64,000 nt of DNA from Flavobacterium sp. NRK1 (GCF_024054175.1 NZ_JAMXLA010000001.1:2296536-2360535), one strand, 5' to 3'; shown: positions 24,759-34,441, counted from the first letter of the stretch. Program-made: numbers and translations. Notes: a model not told the origin generated them from the letters alone.

Positions 24759-26792
24759 ATGAATAAAATTTTACTTCTTTTCCGAAAGAACGCTCTTTTA
24801 GTAGTATTACTATTAGGAGCCGTTTCGTATGGTCAGGTAAACTTTACTGACAGTAACCTGCCTATTTTTATTATTACTACAGATATTGATCCTGATACAG
24901 GAGAGCCTATAGAAATTCCAGATGATCCTAAAGTATGGGCCAGCCTTAAAGTTATTTATCATTCTGACGGCAGCCGTAATTATATGACAGATGCAGATAT
25001 AGAAGAATTTCTTAATTACAATGCACGTATTAAAATTGAACTTCGCGGCTCAAGTTCGCAGATACTTGAAAAAAAACAGTATGGATGGACGACTTATGAT
25101 AATGAAGGCACAAAACAAAAAGTAAGCCTTTTAGGGATGCCAAAAGAAAACGACTGGATATTAAACGGACTGGCTTTTGACGGATCATTAATGCGCGATT
25201 ATATTAATTATAATCTTGCCAGAAGTATTGGACAGTATGCTACACGAACACAATATTGTGAAGTGGTAATTAATGGTGATTACAGAGGGCTTTATATTCT
25301 TCAGGAAAAAATTAAGGATGACTCTAACCGCGTTAACATTGATAAAATCAGTGATGACGATATTACAGGCGGTTATATAACAAAAGCTGATAAAGATACC
25401 GGAGGTGACCCTATTGCCTGGACAATGGATTCATATGCCGGCTTTACAGATTTTATTCATGAGCTGCCTAAACCTGAAGATGTTACTGAAGCACAGGCTA
25501 ATTATATACATTCTCAATTTACAAATCTTGAAACTACAGCGGGAGAGCATAACCACGATGCTGCAACCGGCTATCCTTCAATAATTGATATACCTACATT
25601 TGTCGATTTTATGATCGTTAATGAATTTTCATCTAATGTAGATGCTTATCAGATAAGTACATTTTTTCATAAAGACAGGGGCGGTAAATTGAGGGCAGGG
25701 CCTGTATGGGATTTTAATCTTAGTCTTGGCTTGGATGTATTTGAAGACAGAAGTAAAACGGATGTATGGCAGTTTAGCAATGGCGATAATGAGGGAGCAA
25801 AATTCTGGACAGATCTTTTTAATGATGATACTTACAAATGTTATTTTGCCAAACGCTGGAATCAGCTTACTATGGAAGGAGAGCCTTTAAATTATAATAG
25901 TCTTTCTGATTTTATTGATGCAACTATAGTATTAATTGAAGAGGCTTCTGAAAGAGAACAGCTGCGTTGGGGTACAGTACCAGACCTTGAAGGTGAAACA
26001 AATGCAATTAAAGATTTTATACAGGCGAGACTGCTTTGGATAACAGAACACGCAGGCAGTTTTACGGGATGCAGTGATGTTGAGGTTCCTTCTTTAGTTA
26101 TAAGTAAAATTAATTATAATCCAGGAGAGACAGATGAGTTTCCTGAATCGGATGATCAGGAATTTATTGAAATTACCAATACGGAATCTGCTGCGGTTGA
26201 TCTTACAGGTATATATTTAAGTGAACTTGGAGTTTCTTATCAGTTTCCTGCAAATACAAGTATTGAAGCAGGAGAAAAAATATATATAGTGAGTAATGCT
26301 GATATATTTGAAGCTAAATATGGTATAACTGCTTTTGGAGAGTTTGTTAGAAATATGTCTAACAGTAATCAGAATCTGGTACTTTCTGATGCATTTGGTA
26401 ATAAGATAGATGAGGTACATTATTTTGACAGCGAACCATGGCCGGATGCTGATGGGAATGGTAAATTTCTTACACTAACAGATGTTACATCTGATAATAC
26501 CCTTGCATCAAGCTGGATGGCAGTTGACGAAACTTTACTTTCTATCAACTCATTTACAGATCCGGCTGCTATAATTGTATATCCTAACCCTGTAAACGAA
26601 AGACTTACAATTTCTTCTGATAAAATGCTTAGAAATATTGAAGTATATGACATTTATGGAAAGCAGCTTCAAAATTTACATTTAAATTCAAACTCAATTG
26701 TTGTTAACTTTGCACAATATGCGTCAGGCATCTATTTCATAAAAATAGACGGTGAGATCGGAACCCTGACGCGAAAAATTGTAAGGCAGTAA
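24759..26792 (+). CDS. Secreted CotH-like kinase with lamin-tail and T9SS type A domains
   Basis: 677 residues. Signal peptide (about 1-26, ending SYGQ). A CotH domain at about 85-415 contains the diagnostic LRGSSSQ, KKQYGW, DRGGKLRAGPVWDFNLSLG (the last aspartate region corresponding to the metal-binding DFD-like motif) and YRGLYILQEKI. A lamin-tail-like domain (about 445-575) has EFIEITNTESAAVDLTGIYLS. The end is a T9SS type A sorting domain (IIVYPNPVNERLTIS ... GIYFIKID). In spore formers CotH is a protein kinase of coat proteins; an exported member could phosphorylate surface proteins. The Kir-type channel gene follows after seven bases. Confidence 0.87.
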   Translation: MNKILLLFRKNALLVVLLLGAVSYGQVNFTDSNLPIFIITTDIDPDTGEPIEIPDDPKVWASLKVIYHSDGSRNYMTDADIEEFLNYNARIKIELRGSSSQILEKKQYGWTTYDNEGTKQKVSLLGMPKENDWILNGLAFDGSLMRDYINYNLARSIGQYATRTQYCEVVINGDYRGLYILQEKIKDDSNRVNIDKISDDDITGGYITKADKDTGGDPIAWTMDSYAGFTDFIHELPKPEDVTEAQANYIHSQFTNLETTAGEHNHDAATGYPSIIDIPTFVDFMIVNEFSSNVDAYQISTFFHKDRGGKLRAGPVWDFNLSLGLDVFEDRSKTDVWQFSNGDNEGAKFWTDLFNDDTYKCYFAKRWNQLTMEGEPLNYNSLSDFIDATIVLIEEASEREQLRWGTVPDLEGETNAIKDFIQARLLWITEHAGSFTGCSDVEVPSLVISKINYNPGETDEFPESDDQEFIEITNTESAAVDLTGIYLSELGVSYQFPANTSIEAGEKIYIVSNADIFEAKYGITAFGEFVRNMSNSNQNLVLSDAFGNKIDEVHYFDSEPWPDADGNGKFLTLTDVTSDNTLASSWMAVDETLLSINSFTDPAAIIVYPNPVNERLTISSDKMLRNIEVYDIYGKQLQNLHLNSNSIVVNFAQYASGIYFIKIDGEIGTLTRKIVRQ

Positions 26793-26799
26793 TTGATAT

Positions 26800-27762
26800 A
26801 TGAAGCTATTTAGCAGTATAAACGAAAAAGCAAAATCAAGTGATAATACCGGCTTTGGCAGTAACCCTTCGCGTTACGGAGGCCGGTTTGTAAACAAAGA
26901 CGGCTCCGCTAATGTAGAAAAGCGCGGGCTGTCTTTTTTTTCAAGAATAAGCTGGTACCATACCATGCTTAAAATGTCAGGTTGGAAATTTTTGGGTATC
27001 CTTTTGGCATTTTATGCGGGTATCAACTTCATATTTGCATGTTTATATTATCTTATTGGTATAGAATATCTTAACGGAGTAGATGGGACCGGTTCTGAAA
27101 TCTTAAAATTTGGAAAGGCCTATTTTTTTAGTGCGCAAACCTTTACTACTGTAGGTTATGGACATATAAGTCCTAATGGATTTTTAACCAGTGCACTTGC
27201 TGCAACCGAGGCTCTTACAGGGTTATTATGTTTTGCTATAGCAACAGGTTTATTTTATGGTAGGTTTAGCAGACCAGTAGCTTATATTAAGTTTTCTCAT
27301 AATGCTATTATTGCCCCTTATAAAGGAGGCAAAGGACTTATGATTCGTATGGCGCCATATAAAAACACAAATATTATTGATGCCCACGCAAGAATAACTG
27401 TAGGTATAAGTGTTGAGGAGAATGGCGAGTTTGTAAATAAATTTTATAATCTTCATCTTGAAATAGATCATATAAATTCATTGTCATTAAGCTGGACATT
27501 AGTACATAAAATTGATGAAAAAAGTCCTTTTTATGGTTTTACAAAAGAAGATTTTGAAAATGCTGAAGGAGAAATTATTTTATATGTACGCGCATTTGAC
27601 GATCTTTTCAGTGCAACCGTAACAACCAGTACTTCTTATACTTTTAATGAAATTGTTTACGGAGCTAAATTTGTTTTAATGTACTCCGAAAATGAGGATG
27701 ATACTAAAACAATTTTGGAGCTTGATAAACTGGACACTTTTACAATGGCTAATGTAAATTAG
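26800..27762 (+). CDS. Inward-rectifier (Kir/KirBac-type) potassium channel
   Basis: 320 residues. The slide helix precedes two membrane helices (about 63-88 and 133-153) around a pore loop with the K+ selectivity filter TVGYG at 117-121 (TFTTVGYGHISPNG). The remaining 150 residues are a beta-rich cytoplasmic domain (IRMAPYKNTNIIDAHARITVGIS ...) as in KirBac channels. It forms a tetramer that passes potassium. It starts seven bases after the CotH-like gene, an operon-like arrangement for two unrelated functions. Confidence 0.92.
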   Translation: MKLFSSINEKAKSSDNTGFGSNPSRYGGRFVNKDGSANVEKRGLSFFSRISWYHTMLKMSGWKFLGILLAFYAGINFIFACLYYLIGIEYLNGVDGTGSEILKFGKAYFFSAQTFTTVGYGHISPNGFLTSALAATEALTGLLCFAIATGLFYGRFSRPVAYIKFSHNAIIAPYKGGKGLMIRMAPYKNTNIIDAHARITVGISVEENGEFVNKFYNLHLEIDHINSLSLSWTLVHKIDEKSPFYGFTKEDFENAEGEIILYVRAFDDLFSATVTTSTSYTFNEIVYGAKFVLMYSENEDDTKTILELDKLDTFTMANVN

Positions 27763-27881
27763 ATTATTCTTCAAATACTAAATGGTATCCTGTAAATACT
27801 AATTCATAGTTGGTTATTACTCAACAGTAGCTCTTTATTATTGTTAAAAGAGTGTACTTTGTGTAAAATAAATACAAAATT

Positions 27882-28454
27882 ATGAAAGGAAAATTACTTT
27901 TAGGGATGCTTTTAGCTTCTTTAGGGCTAAGTGCCCAGACAACACATCATATCGACTGGTTTATGGGAGTTAGCAATACAGCTGCCAGTATGACCATAGA
28001 TCAAGGCGATACAGTTATGTGGACATGGACAGATAATCTGCCTCATACAGTGAGCAGTACGACAGGTACCGAAACTTTTGATAGTGGCACGCTTACAGGT
28101 AACGGCCAAACATTTTCTCATGTTTTTGATAATGTTGGTGAAACAAATTACAAATGTAATATTCATGCTATGATGCAGGGAGCAATAACTGTAGATGCTG
28201 TTGCAGGAATTAAAGATAATCAGGCAATTATATTTGAATATTTTCCAAATCCCGTTACCGACATTCTAACAATTAATGCTAAAGATACTATTGATCATAT
28301 TGAAATATATGATGTTAATGGTAAAGAGGTTATGAACTCTGAATCAGGAAACCGAACAAGTAAAATATATATGTCTAACTATAGGGCAGGAACCTATTTT
28401 GTAAAAGTATTTACAGGTAATGAATCTAAAAGCATTACAATTGTAAAAAACTAA
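27882..28454 (+). CDS. Secreted cupredoxin (plastocyanin-like) with T9SS type A sorting domain
   Basis: 190 residues. Signal peptide (about 1-19). The cupredoxin domain (about 22-104) has type 1 copper ligands His55 (LPHTV), Cys92, His95 and Met98 (CNIHAMM). The rest is a T9SS type A sorting domain (FEYFPNPVTDILTIN ... GTYFVKVF). It is predicted to be a small blue copper electron carrier placed outside the outer membrane. It has its own start region 120 bases after the channel gene and a terminator after it. Confidence 0.88.
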   Translation: MKGKLLLGMLLASLGLSAQTTHHIDWFMGVSNTAASMTIDQGDTVMWTWTDNLPHTVSSTTGTETFDSGTLTGNGQTFSHVFDNVGETNYKCNIHAMMQGAITVDAVAGIKDNQAIIFEYFPNPVTDILTINAKDTIDHIEIYDVNGKEVMNSESGNRTSKIYMSNYRAGTYFVKVFTGNESKSITIVKN

Positions 28455-28483
28455 ACTAACGAATGATAAGTGTGTTTTTAGAT

Positions 28484-28523
28484 AAAAAATCCCCAATCGT
28501 TTTCATGATAGGGGATTTTTTTA
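28484..28523. terminator. Bidirectional terminator between the cupredoxin gene and the DUF3857 pair
   Basis: AAAAAATCCCC / GGGGATTTTTTT stem with an 11-13 base loop, between convergent genes. Confidence 0.88.
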
Positions 28524-28537
28524 TTTATTAAACTATA

Positions 28538-30691
28538 TTAGCTTTTCTTTAAAAGGACTTTTTCCTGAGTAAACTGATAGGCAGCATCAAGAAAATCTAC
28601 CATATTTTTCCAGTTGGCATTAGGCTCAAAGTAATTTGCATAGTATTTATAGGTATTTACAATAAGTTTGTTTCCTTCAATTTTTGCAGAGCTTTCAAAA
28701 CCACCGGTAGTATTTTCTACTTTTTTATTCAGCTTGTCTAATCCGGATACGGTATAACCATCAGGAATAGTAAACACTATTTCATTTTTAAAAGAACGCG
28801 GAAAAGCCATGTAAATATTGTTTGTTCTTTTATTCTCTTTTTCTTCAATTTCGGCCTGCTGTCCAATTAGTTTGCCAATTTCAAAAACATAATTTGTGCC
28901 GGCTTTTTTAAGCAGGTTGTTTTTAACGGTAAAGTTCTCATTAAAGCTGAAAGGAGTACTTTTCCCAAAACGTCCTGTATTTGTTATGCTTAAAGAATGA
29001 TCGTCAATTTCAAAACCAAATTCTGCTTCGGTTGATTTTTTAAATTCTTCCTTCTGCTTTTCTTTTAGTTTATTTTTAAGTGCGTCAAACTCATTAGTGT
29101 ACTGCTCTCTCCTCTTTTTACTTTTTACTAAGTTTAGCAGAGGCTCAGTACCATACTTATCGTAGTCTTCAGTTACATAATCAAAAAAGTACATTTTATC
29201 AGGTTGTTCTGTATCTTTATTATGGCCGTAAAGTGAAGATTCTTTTTCTATTTTTAATGAAGCAAAATCAGGATCGATACTTACGCTTACTTTTCCAACA
29301 GTTTGATTATCTTTATAGGTAGATGATGGAAGTTTAATAGTTTCTATATCGCTGACTTTTTTCCGCTTCACAACATGCAGCGCATAGGCATCACTGTTTT
29401 CAACGCTGTAACTTATCTGGTCAGCATTTGTATAAGGATTAAAAAAGTGTACGTAAACAGGGTTTTCTGTATTCACTTTAAGCATCACCGCTGCGTTGTT
29501 TTCTATAAGCAGGTCTTTAATTGGCCCATTACCTCTTGGCGTTGCGATAATTATATCATAATCTATTTTATAATCTTTTAAGAACGCCATAAAATGGTTT
29601 ATAAACTGTATCTCGGTATTAAAAAATATTGGGTAATTGCCATATAAGTCAAATGGATACATAATATTAGCCTCTTTTATTACAAAGGCTTCAACATACC
29701 TTGTATAATATTGGTGTCTCATATAGTAGTAAACTTCCCTAACCTTTTCTTCATCATTTTTAAAGGTTTTGCCTTTTAAAAATTTAAAAATATCCCCCAG
29801 GTCGCCAAAAGGCTTAAATTTCTTTTCATAATAGTTAAAAACATCAGTTTCGGAAACTGTTTTTTTAATAATACTCTCTTTCTCCGGTAGAAATGCTGTA
29901 GCTCTGGCTTCAAAGTTTCCATTACGTGCAAAGTAAACCTGGAATTTATAGCATGGTAATTCGGCAAGTGGATAAAACCATCTTGGAAAATCATTTTTAT
30001 CAATATCTGTAGCTATAAGCTCATACTTACGGTCACCGCCTTTCGTTTGTATTTGTTTTAGTTCCGGAGCACCATTATAAGTATTGAAGTTTACAAAAAA
30101 ATCATTTTCAGTTGTAAAGGTAAGTTTCAAATCCATAATAGGATAAGTGTCTCCCAATGTGTTCTCTTCCGGTTCAAAACCATATTCAGCAGCCATTTTA
30201 AAAGGCTCCACAGCATAATAATAGTAATCTAATATATCGCCCGGTTCAAGATTTGGTATGGCTATTTTCTTTTTATCATCTGCCTTAACGGCTTCTTCGT
30301 CAACATTAATTATTTTTTCAGACCCATCAGGTTTTACTACTTTAATACCAATTATATTAGTTCCTTTTCTTAATGAAAATCCTCTTGAAGAATAAAAGCG
30401 GTCTTTAAACGAAAATTCTGAAAATTCTGTAATAGCAGCCTGATCCTGAAGTTTTATCCTTTTTCTGATAGAAGAAGTGTAGGTAATATTTGTTCCGAAC
30501 TTATGGAAGTCATAATTTTCATTTTTGTAGATTACAACAGCCGATTCGTTTTTCCATTTATCAGGAATAGTCATAGCTGATTTGTAGGCATCATCTTTGC
30601 CCCAAAACAATTCCTGCACTTCATCTTTTTTCTGGGCATTAGCCATGCAGCCGTATAAATACAGCAATACAATTAAAAATCGGGTTTTCAT
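28538..30691 (-). CDS. DUF3857 protein with a degenerate transglutaminase-like domain
   Basis: 717 residues with a signal peptide (about 1-19, ending ANAQ). The N-terminal DUF3857 domain spans about 50-245 (IRKRIKLQDQAAITEFSEF; IIGIKVVKPDGSEKIINVDEEAVK). The middle should be transglutaminase-like, but where its partner has RYGDCKG it has FFNTEIQFINHF and no cysteine, so it cannot be an active thiol enzyme. The C-terminal region (about 560-700) is another beta domain. Its start overlaps the stop of the active paralogue by one base (TAATG). It may be a partner or scaffold of that enzyme. Confidence 0.75.
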   Translation of the reverse strand: MKTRFLIVLLYLYGCMANAQKKDEVQELFWGKDDAYKSAMTIPDKWKNESAVVIYKNENYDFHKFGTNITYTSSIRKRIKLQDQAAITEFSEFSFKDRFYSSRGFSLRKGTNIIGIKVVKPDGSEKIINVDEEAVKADDKKKIAIPNLEPGDILDYYYYAVEPFKMAAEYGFEPEENTLGDTYPIMDLKLTFTTENDFFVNFNTYNGAPELKQIQTKGGDRKYELIATDIDKNDFPRWFYPLAELPCYKFQVYFARNGNFEARATAFLPEKESIIKKTVSETDVFNYYEKKFKPFGDLGDIFKFLKGKTFKNDEEKVREVYYYMRHQYYTRYVEAFVIKEANIMYPFDLYGNYPIFFNTEIQFINHFMAFLKDYKIDYDIIIATPRGNGPIKDLLIENNAAVMLKVNTENPVYVHFFNPYTNADQISYSVENSDAYALHVVKRKKVSDIETIKLPSSTYKDNQTVGKVSVSIDPDFASLKIEKESSLYGHNKDTEQPDKMYFFDYVTEDYDKYGTEPLLNLVKSKKRREQYTNEFDALKNKLKEKQKEEFKKSTEAEFGFEIDDHSLSITNTGRFGKSTPFSFNENFTVKNNLLKKAGTNYVFEIGKLIGQQAEIEEKENKRTNNIYMAFPRSFKNEIVFTIPDGYTVSGLDKLNKKVENTTGGFESSAKIEGNKLIVNTYKYYANYFEPNANWKNMVDFLDAAYQFTQEKVLLKKS

Positions 30692-32604
30692 TAGCTTTTG
30701 GTTAGGGTGATTTGGTCGTTATAAAGTTTTTTAAGGCTTTCTATAGATTGATTCCAGTTTTGAAAATCTGCCTTTTTAATTGTACCGTTATTTATTGTAA
30801 AACGCTTCTTATAAACAATAGTATTACCTTTTTGTTCATATGAAATATTCATACTGTAAGCATCATTTTTTGCAGTATAGGATTCAGGAAGGCGTGATAC
30901 TTTATACCCTGCCGGTATTTCTAACGTAATTACAGATTCATAATCTTTTTTAAAGCTGAATTCATAATCTCTTTTTCGCTCTTTGAAATCAAGGTTGCTA
31001 AACTCCTCCATATAGTCAAGGTCAACATACATTTCGTTGTCGAAAGATGAAACCCTGTTCTTTAAATTTGCATTATACTCCATGGTAAGGGTTTTGTCCC
31101 TGTCAGTCAGGTCTGAAGTTATAATGTTTGAAACCGAGAAGTTTTTATCGCCTCGTGATATATAATACTGTAGTGCATTCTCTTTTTTGTCTTTTCTGAT
31201 ATTGTTATAACCATAAAGAAAAGAAGCGCGGCTTTCTCCTTTCATATTTCCGCTTACTTTTCCAACCAGTGCTTCATCTTCAACGTGAAAAGTGGAGGTA
31301 TATATCTCTTTATTGGCAGAAGCTGTAAGTACAGGAACTTTCTCAATTATAAACTTATCACCATCTTCAATCATTACCTCTTTACCCTGTATTCTGTCAG
31401 CATATTCTCCAAATGAATTATATTTTTCTGTTCCGTCCAGGAAATATTTTTTGCCATCTTTAAAAAGGGTACATATCATATGATTATCTACTACTAAAGA
31501 AGGAATACTGTAATTGTAAGCAATATGTTTTGTACCTATCCACGTAAGTCTTGCGTCAAACCCAGCTTCTTTAAGCATTTGTCGGGTTAAGTTGGCCATA
31601 CCTTTACAATCTCCATAACGTTTCTGGAAAACGTTTTGCGATGCATCAGGTTTAAACCCTGCAAGTCCGTCTTCAAAGGCTATATAACGTATATTGTCCT
31701 GAACCCAATAGTAAATATTTTTTATTTTTTCTTCATCAGTTTTCGCATTAGCTGTAAGCTCATTTACTTTGTCTTTTAGCGCAGAAGGATTTTCATCCAT
31801 ACTGTCTACAAGTGATTTATACCATTTATAAAGGTCTGCTGTAGAGTTGAAAAGTGTAGTTTTGGTATTGTTTCTGGTATACGATTTTGCAATTACAAGC
31901 AGGTGCGGATAATAGTAACTCATACCCGGGGCATTATCATCTTTTGCAATAGCATCTGTATTTTCAAGCGTATAAGTGTAAATAGTACTTTTGCTTTTTG
32001 CATCAGTTTTTTGTGTTTTTTTAATATCGAATCCCTGGAAGTTGAATTCTTTTATTTCGATTTCAAGCCAGTCAGGTACAACAATTGTAAATTCCTTTTT
32101 TAAGGTAGGGTAGGTATCATGAAAATAAAGTGTAGTAAAGTACTTTACATCCTTATAATTTTTGGTAAGCTCATAATTGTAGGTATAACCCTGTACAGGA
32201 AAATCTACATTCATGTATTTTACCCTGTAATCATTAAAGAACAAATCATCGCTTTTATAAAATTCATCCTTTACAGCAAATCCTGCTGCCTTATCATTAC
32301 GATACTTAATCTTAAAATCTTCAAGTTCTGACTCACTGTCGTAAAACTCATATTTCTGAATATCTGCCCTGTGGTTAATATTCATCATTTTTTCTTCAAT
32401 GCTGTGTTTTACAGTAACATTATCTTTAAAGTCAAATGTTACTTTTTCAGAGCCATTTAGTATTACAACATCATCTTTAGTGTATTTATCCCGTAATTTT
32501 TTTGCAAGAGCAATATCTTCAGGAGTGGGGTCAATGTTCTTTTGAGCTGTTACAAACTGCAGGGCTGTAACAAGCAGAATAATAGTAAAATGGATGCGTT
32601 TCAT
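30691..32604 (-). CDS. DUF3857 and transglutaminase-like protein with intact catalytic triad
   Basis: 637 residues with signal peptide (about 1-20). DUF3857 covers about 60-240. The transglutaminase core has Cys333 (RYGDCKGM), His375 (VVDNHM) and Asp390 (YFLDGT), a complete Cys-His-Asp triad. A C-terminal beta domain (about 430-620) follows. Such proteins act in the periplasm, probably as peptidases or cross-linking enzymes; the reaction is not established for this family. It is the first gene of a translationally coupled pair with the catalytically degenerate paralogue. Confidence 0.85.
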   Translation of the reverse strand: MKRIHFTIILLVTALQFVTAQKNIDPTPEDIALAKKLRDKYTKDDVVILNGSEKVTFDFKDNVTVKHSIEEKMMNINHRADIQKYEFYDSESELEDFKIKYRNDKAAGFAVKDEFYKSDDLFFNDYRVKYMNVDFPVQGYTYNYELTKNYKDVKYFTTLYFHDTYPTLKKEFTIVVPDWLEIEIKEFNFQGFDIKKTQKTDAKSKSTIYTYTLENTDAIAKDDNAPGMSYYYPHLLVIAKSYTRNNTKTTLFNSTADLYKWYKSLVDSMDENPSALKDKVNELTANAKTDEEKIKNIYYWVQDNIRYIAFEDGLAGFKPDASQNVFQKRYGDCKGMANLTRQMLKEAGFDARLTWIGTKHIAYNYSIPSLVVDNHMICTLFKDGKKYFLDGTEKYNSFGEYADRIQGKEVMIEDGDKFIIEKVPVLTASANKEIYTSTFHVEDEALVGKVSGNMKGESRASFLYGYNNIRKDKKENALQYYISRGDKNFSVSNIITSDLTDRDKTLTMEYNANLKNRVSSFDNEMYVDLDYMEEFSNLDFKERKRDYEFSFKKDYESVITLEIPAGYKVSRLPESYTAKNDAYSMNISYEQKGNTIVYKKRFTINNGTIKKADFQNWNQSIESLKKLYNDQITLTKS

Positions 32605-32719
32605 GGTTGGTTTTAAACCCGCAATATATAAAAATTTCTAATATCGGTTTAACATTTTTTTATGTTAAAAAAGTTCTCTTTTGTTAGTTATAATGTTAGT
32701 GGTATTAGCTCATTTTATA

Positions 32720-33805
32720 TTACGGACATGGGTTTTCCATTGCATCAATCCATTCATTAATAAGGGCAGTACCTTCACGATGCGAAGTTGTCCTTCCTAT
32801 AGGAGGCATCATTTCAGACTGTTGTGTTGATTGCATTTTGAAGGGAAGCAAAGACATCCACGAGTCCTGAGCTGCAATAATATAGGTTTGATTACCACTT
32901 ACAAAATCATGTGGTTCTACACATATCCCAAGATTAATAGGGTTTGTAGTTGCCACAAAAGCAAGATTTAAAGGCATATCGTCACAATTTCCACCGGGAG
33001 TATGGCAATGCGCGCAGTTAATATCAAGATAGGAACGTGCCCTCAGGTCAAGCGATTTACTTTCATCTTCCCAGTTTACAGTTGCGGTTGTATTTTGAGC
33101 ATAATCGTTAATATAACCTTCTGACTTCCATTTTTCCAGTTGATTTTGCTCTCCCGTTGTATAGCTGAAATTTTTAAAAAGATTTTGTGGTTTAATACCT
33201 ATTGGAGTATATATACTGTTGCTGGAATGGCATGTAGTACAGTCATTACCATTGGGAATAACATAATTTACAGATTTTTCACGTTCGTTCTGCATCCAGG
33301 TTACAGTTGTAGTGCTGCCATCCATATCAAGAAAAGCCTCAGTCTGGTCATTATTCCATACATAGCTGGCAAAAATCCACCCGTCTGCTTTTTTAATCAT
33401 TACACGGGTTTCAATTATGCGGGTAGTATTGGCGGGTAAAACATTTTCGTAATAAAAATTTTTTATTAGTGCCGCGCCTGTTGGGAAATTCAGAATCTCA
33501 CTATCTGAAGTATAAATAGCATGAGAACCTTCGGGCATCCATACAAAACGTTTTTTTAGGGCATAATCTGTAAATAATGAACTGTTTAAATCGTAGGGGA
33601 GAACTTTGTAAGCCGGTTCGAGATTTTTAAGTTCTCCTTCAAAAAATTTATAATCGGATAGCTTAGGATAGGGTACAGTAGTAAGATCTACTACTACAGG
33701 AGATAAGTCTTTGTAATCTGAGCTATCATCAGATGATCCGCATGATATAATAGTTGCAAACGCAGATAATAGTAAAAAAGTAATTAAAAGGTAATGTTTC
33801 CTCAT
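32720..33805 (-). CDS. SO2930-family diheme cytochrome c lipoprotein
   Basis: 361 residues from the ATG at 33805. The lipobox is at Cys22 (ATIISCGSS), so it is a lipoprotein. Two heme c sites are visible, CTTCH (about 189-193) and CAHCH (about 264-268). The N-terminal half (YPKLSDYKFFEG, LPYDLNSSLFTDYALKKRFVWMPEG) and the end (SEMMPPIGRTTSHREGTALINEWIDAM, with a Met-Pro-Pro axial-ligand pattern) match the SO2930/TIGR03806 family. It is predicted to move electrons in the periplasm; substrate unknown. It has its own promoter. Confidence 0.85.
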   Translation of the reverse strand: MRKHYLLITFLLLSAFATIISCGSSDDSSDYKDLSPVVVDLTTVPYPKLSDYKFFEGELKNLEPAYKVLPYDLNSSLFTDYALKKRFVWMPEGSHAIYTSDSEILNFPTGAALIKNFYYENVLPANTTRIIETRVMIKKADGWIFASYVWNNDQTEAFLDMDGSTTTVTWMQNEREKSVNYVIPNGNDCTTCHSSNSIYTPIGIKPQNLFKNFSYTTGEQNQLEKWKSEGYINDYAQNTTATVNWEDESKSLDLRARSYLDINCAHCHTPGGNCDDMPLNLAFVATTNPINLGICVEPHDFVSGNQTYIIAAQDSWMSLLPFKMQSTQQSEMMPPIGRTTSHREGTALINEWIDAMENPCP

Positions 33806-33830
33806 GCGATTTTTTAATAACAGTTTTTTA

Positions 33831-33859
33831 CAAATATATATTATTTGCTTATATATCAA
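33831..33859 (-). promoter_or_regulatory. Promoter of the diheme cytochrome gene (TTG - 18 bp - TATATTTG)
   Basis: On the minus strand, TTG (33857-33859) and TATATTTG (33831-33838) are 18 bases apart, 26 bases before the start at 33805. Confidence 0.6.
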
Positions 33860-33891
33860 CTATTTCTTTAAAAATCGGCAGAGGTATAAAT

Positions 33892-34437
33892 TTACAGATC
33901 AAGTTTTATATTATATTTTGATAATTCTTCAAGAGCCTGTGGGGAAGTATAGTCAAAAGTTTGAGAATGTTTAAGGTGTTCTTTTTTCTGGTTGATACGT
34001 ATTACAGCTTTACAAAAACGGCGTACTTCATCATCATTTGCCAGGATTAGGTGCGGCACCGATACATTTTTACCATTGGCATCTTTTGCTACCATAGTAA
34101 AATAAGATGAATTGCAGTGTTTTATCTTTCCGGTCTGTATATTTTCAGATGTTACTCTTATACCAACAACCATAGAGCTGTTGCCCACATAGTTTACAGA
34201 TGCTTTCATAGTTACCAATTCACCTACTTCTATAGGATTAAGAAAATCTACGGTGTCAACAGATGCTGTTACACAATAGGTGCCTGAATACTTAGAAGCA
34301 GCAGCAAAAGCAATCTGATCCATGAGCATTAATATATATCCGCCATGTATTTTTCCACTAAAGTTAGTGTGGGATGGCAGCATAAGTTCTGATATAGTAA
34401 CTCTTGAACTGTTTACTTTTTTATATATTATGTCCAT
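33892..34437 (-). CDS. Acyl-CoA thioesterase (hotdog fold)
   Basis: 181 residues. The hotdog core has MLPSHTNFSGKIHGGYILMLMDQIAFAAAS (about 18-47), which contains the N/GxxHGG helix region of YciA/BFIT-type thioesterases, and strands with VDTVDFLNPIEVGELVTMKASVNYVG. It hydrolyses acyl-CoA to free acid and CoA. The start lies four bases after the stop of rmuC, so the two share an mRNA although their functions are unrelated. Substrate chain length is not predictable. Confidence 0.88.
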   Translation of the reverse strand: MDIIYKKVNSSRVTISELMLPSHTNFSGKIHGGYILMLMDQIAFAAASKYSGTYCVTASVDTVDFLNPIEVGELVTMKASVNYVGNSSMVVGIRVTSENIQTGKIKHCNSSYFTMVAKDANGKNVSVPHLILANDDEVRRFCKAVIRINQKKEHLKHSQTFDYTSPQALEELSKYNIKLDL

Positions 34438-34441
34438 TACA

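Noticed and set aside
30691..32604. DUF3857 pair taken as one gene split by a frameshift
   Set aside because: Both proteins have their own signal peptide, DUF3857 domain and coupled TAATG junction, and full-length homologous cores; they are two genes.
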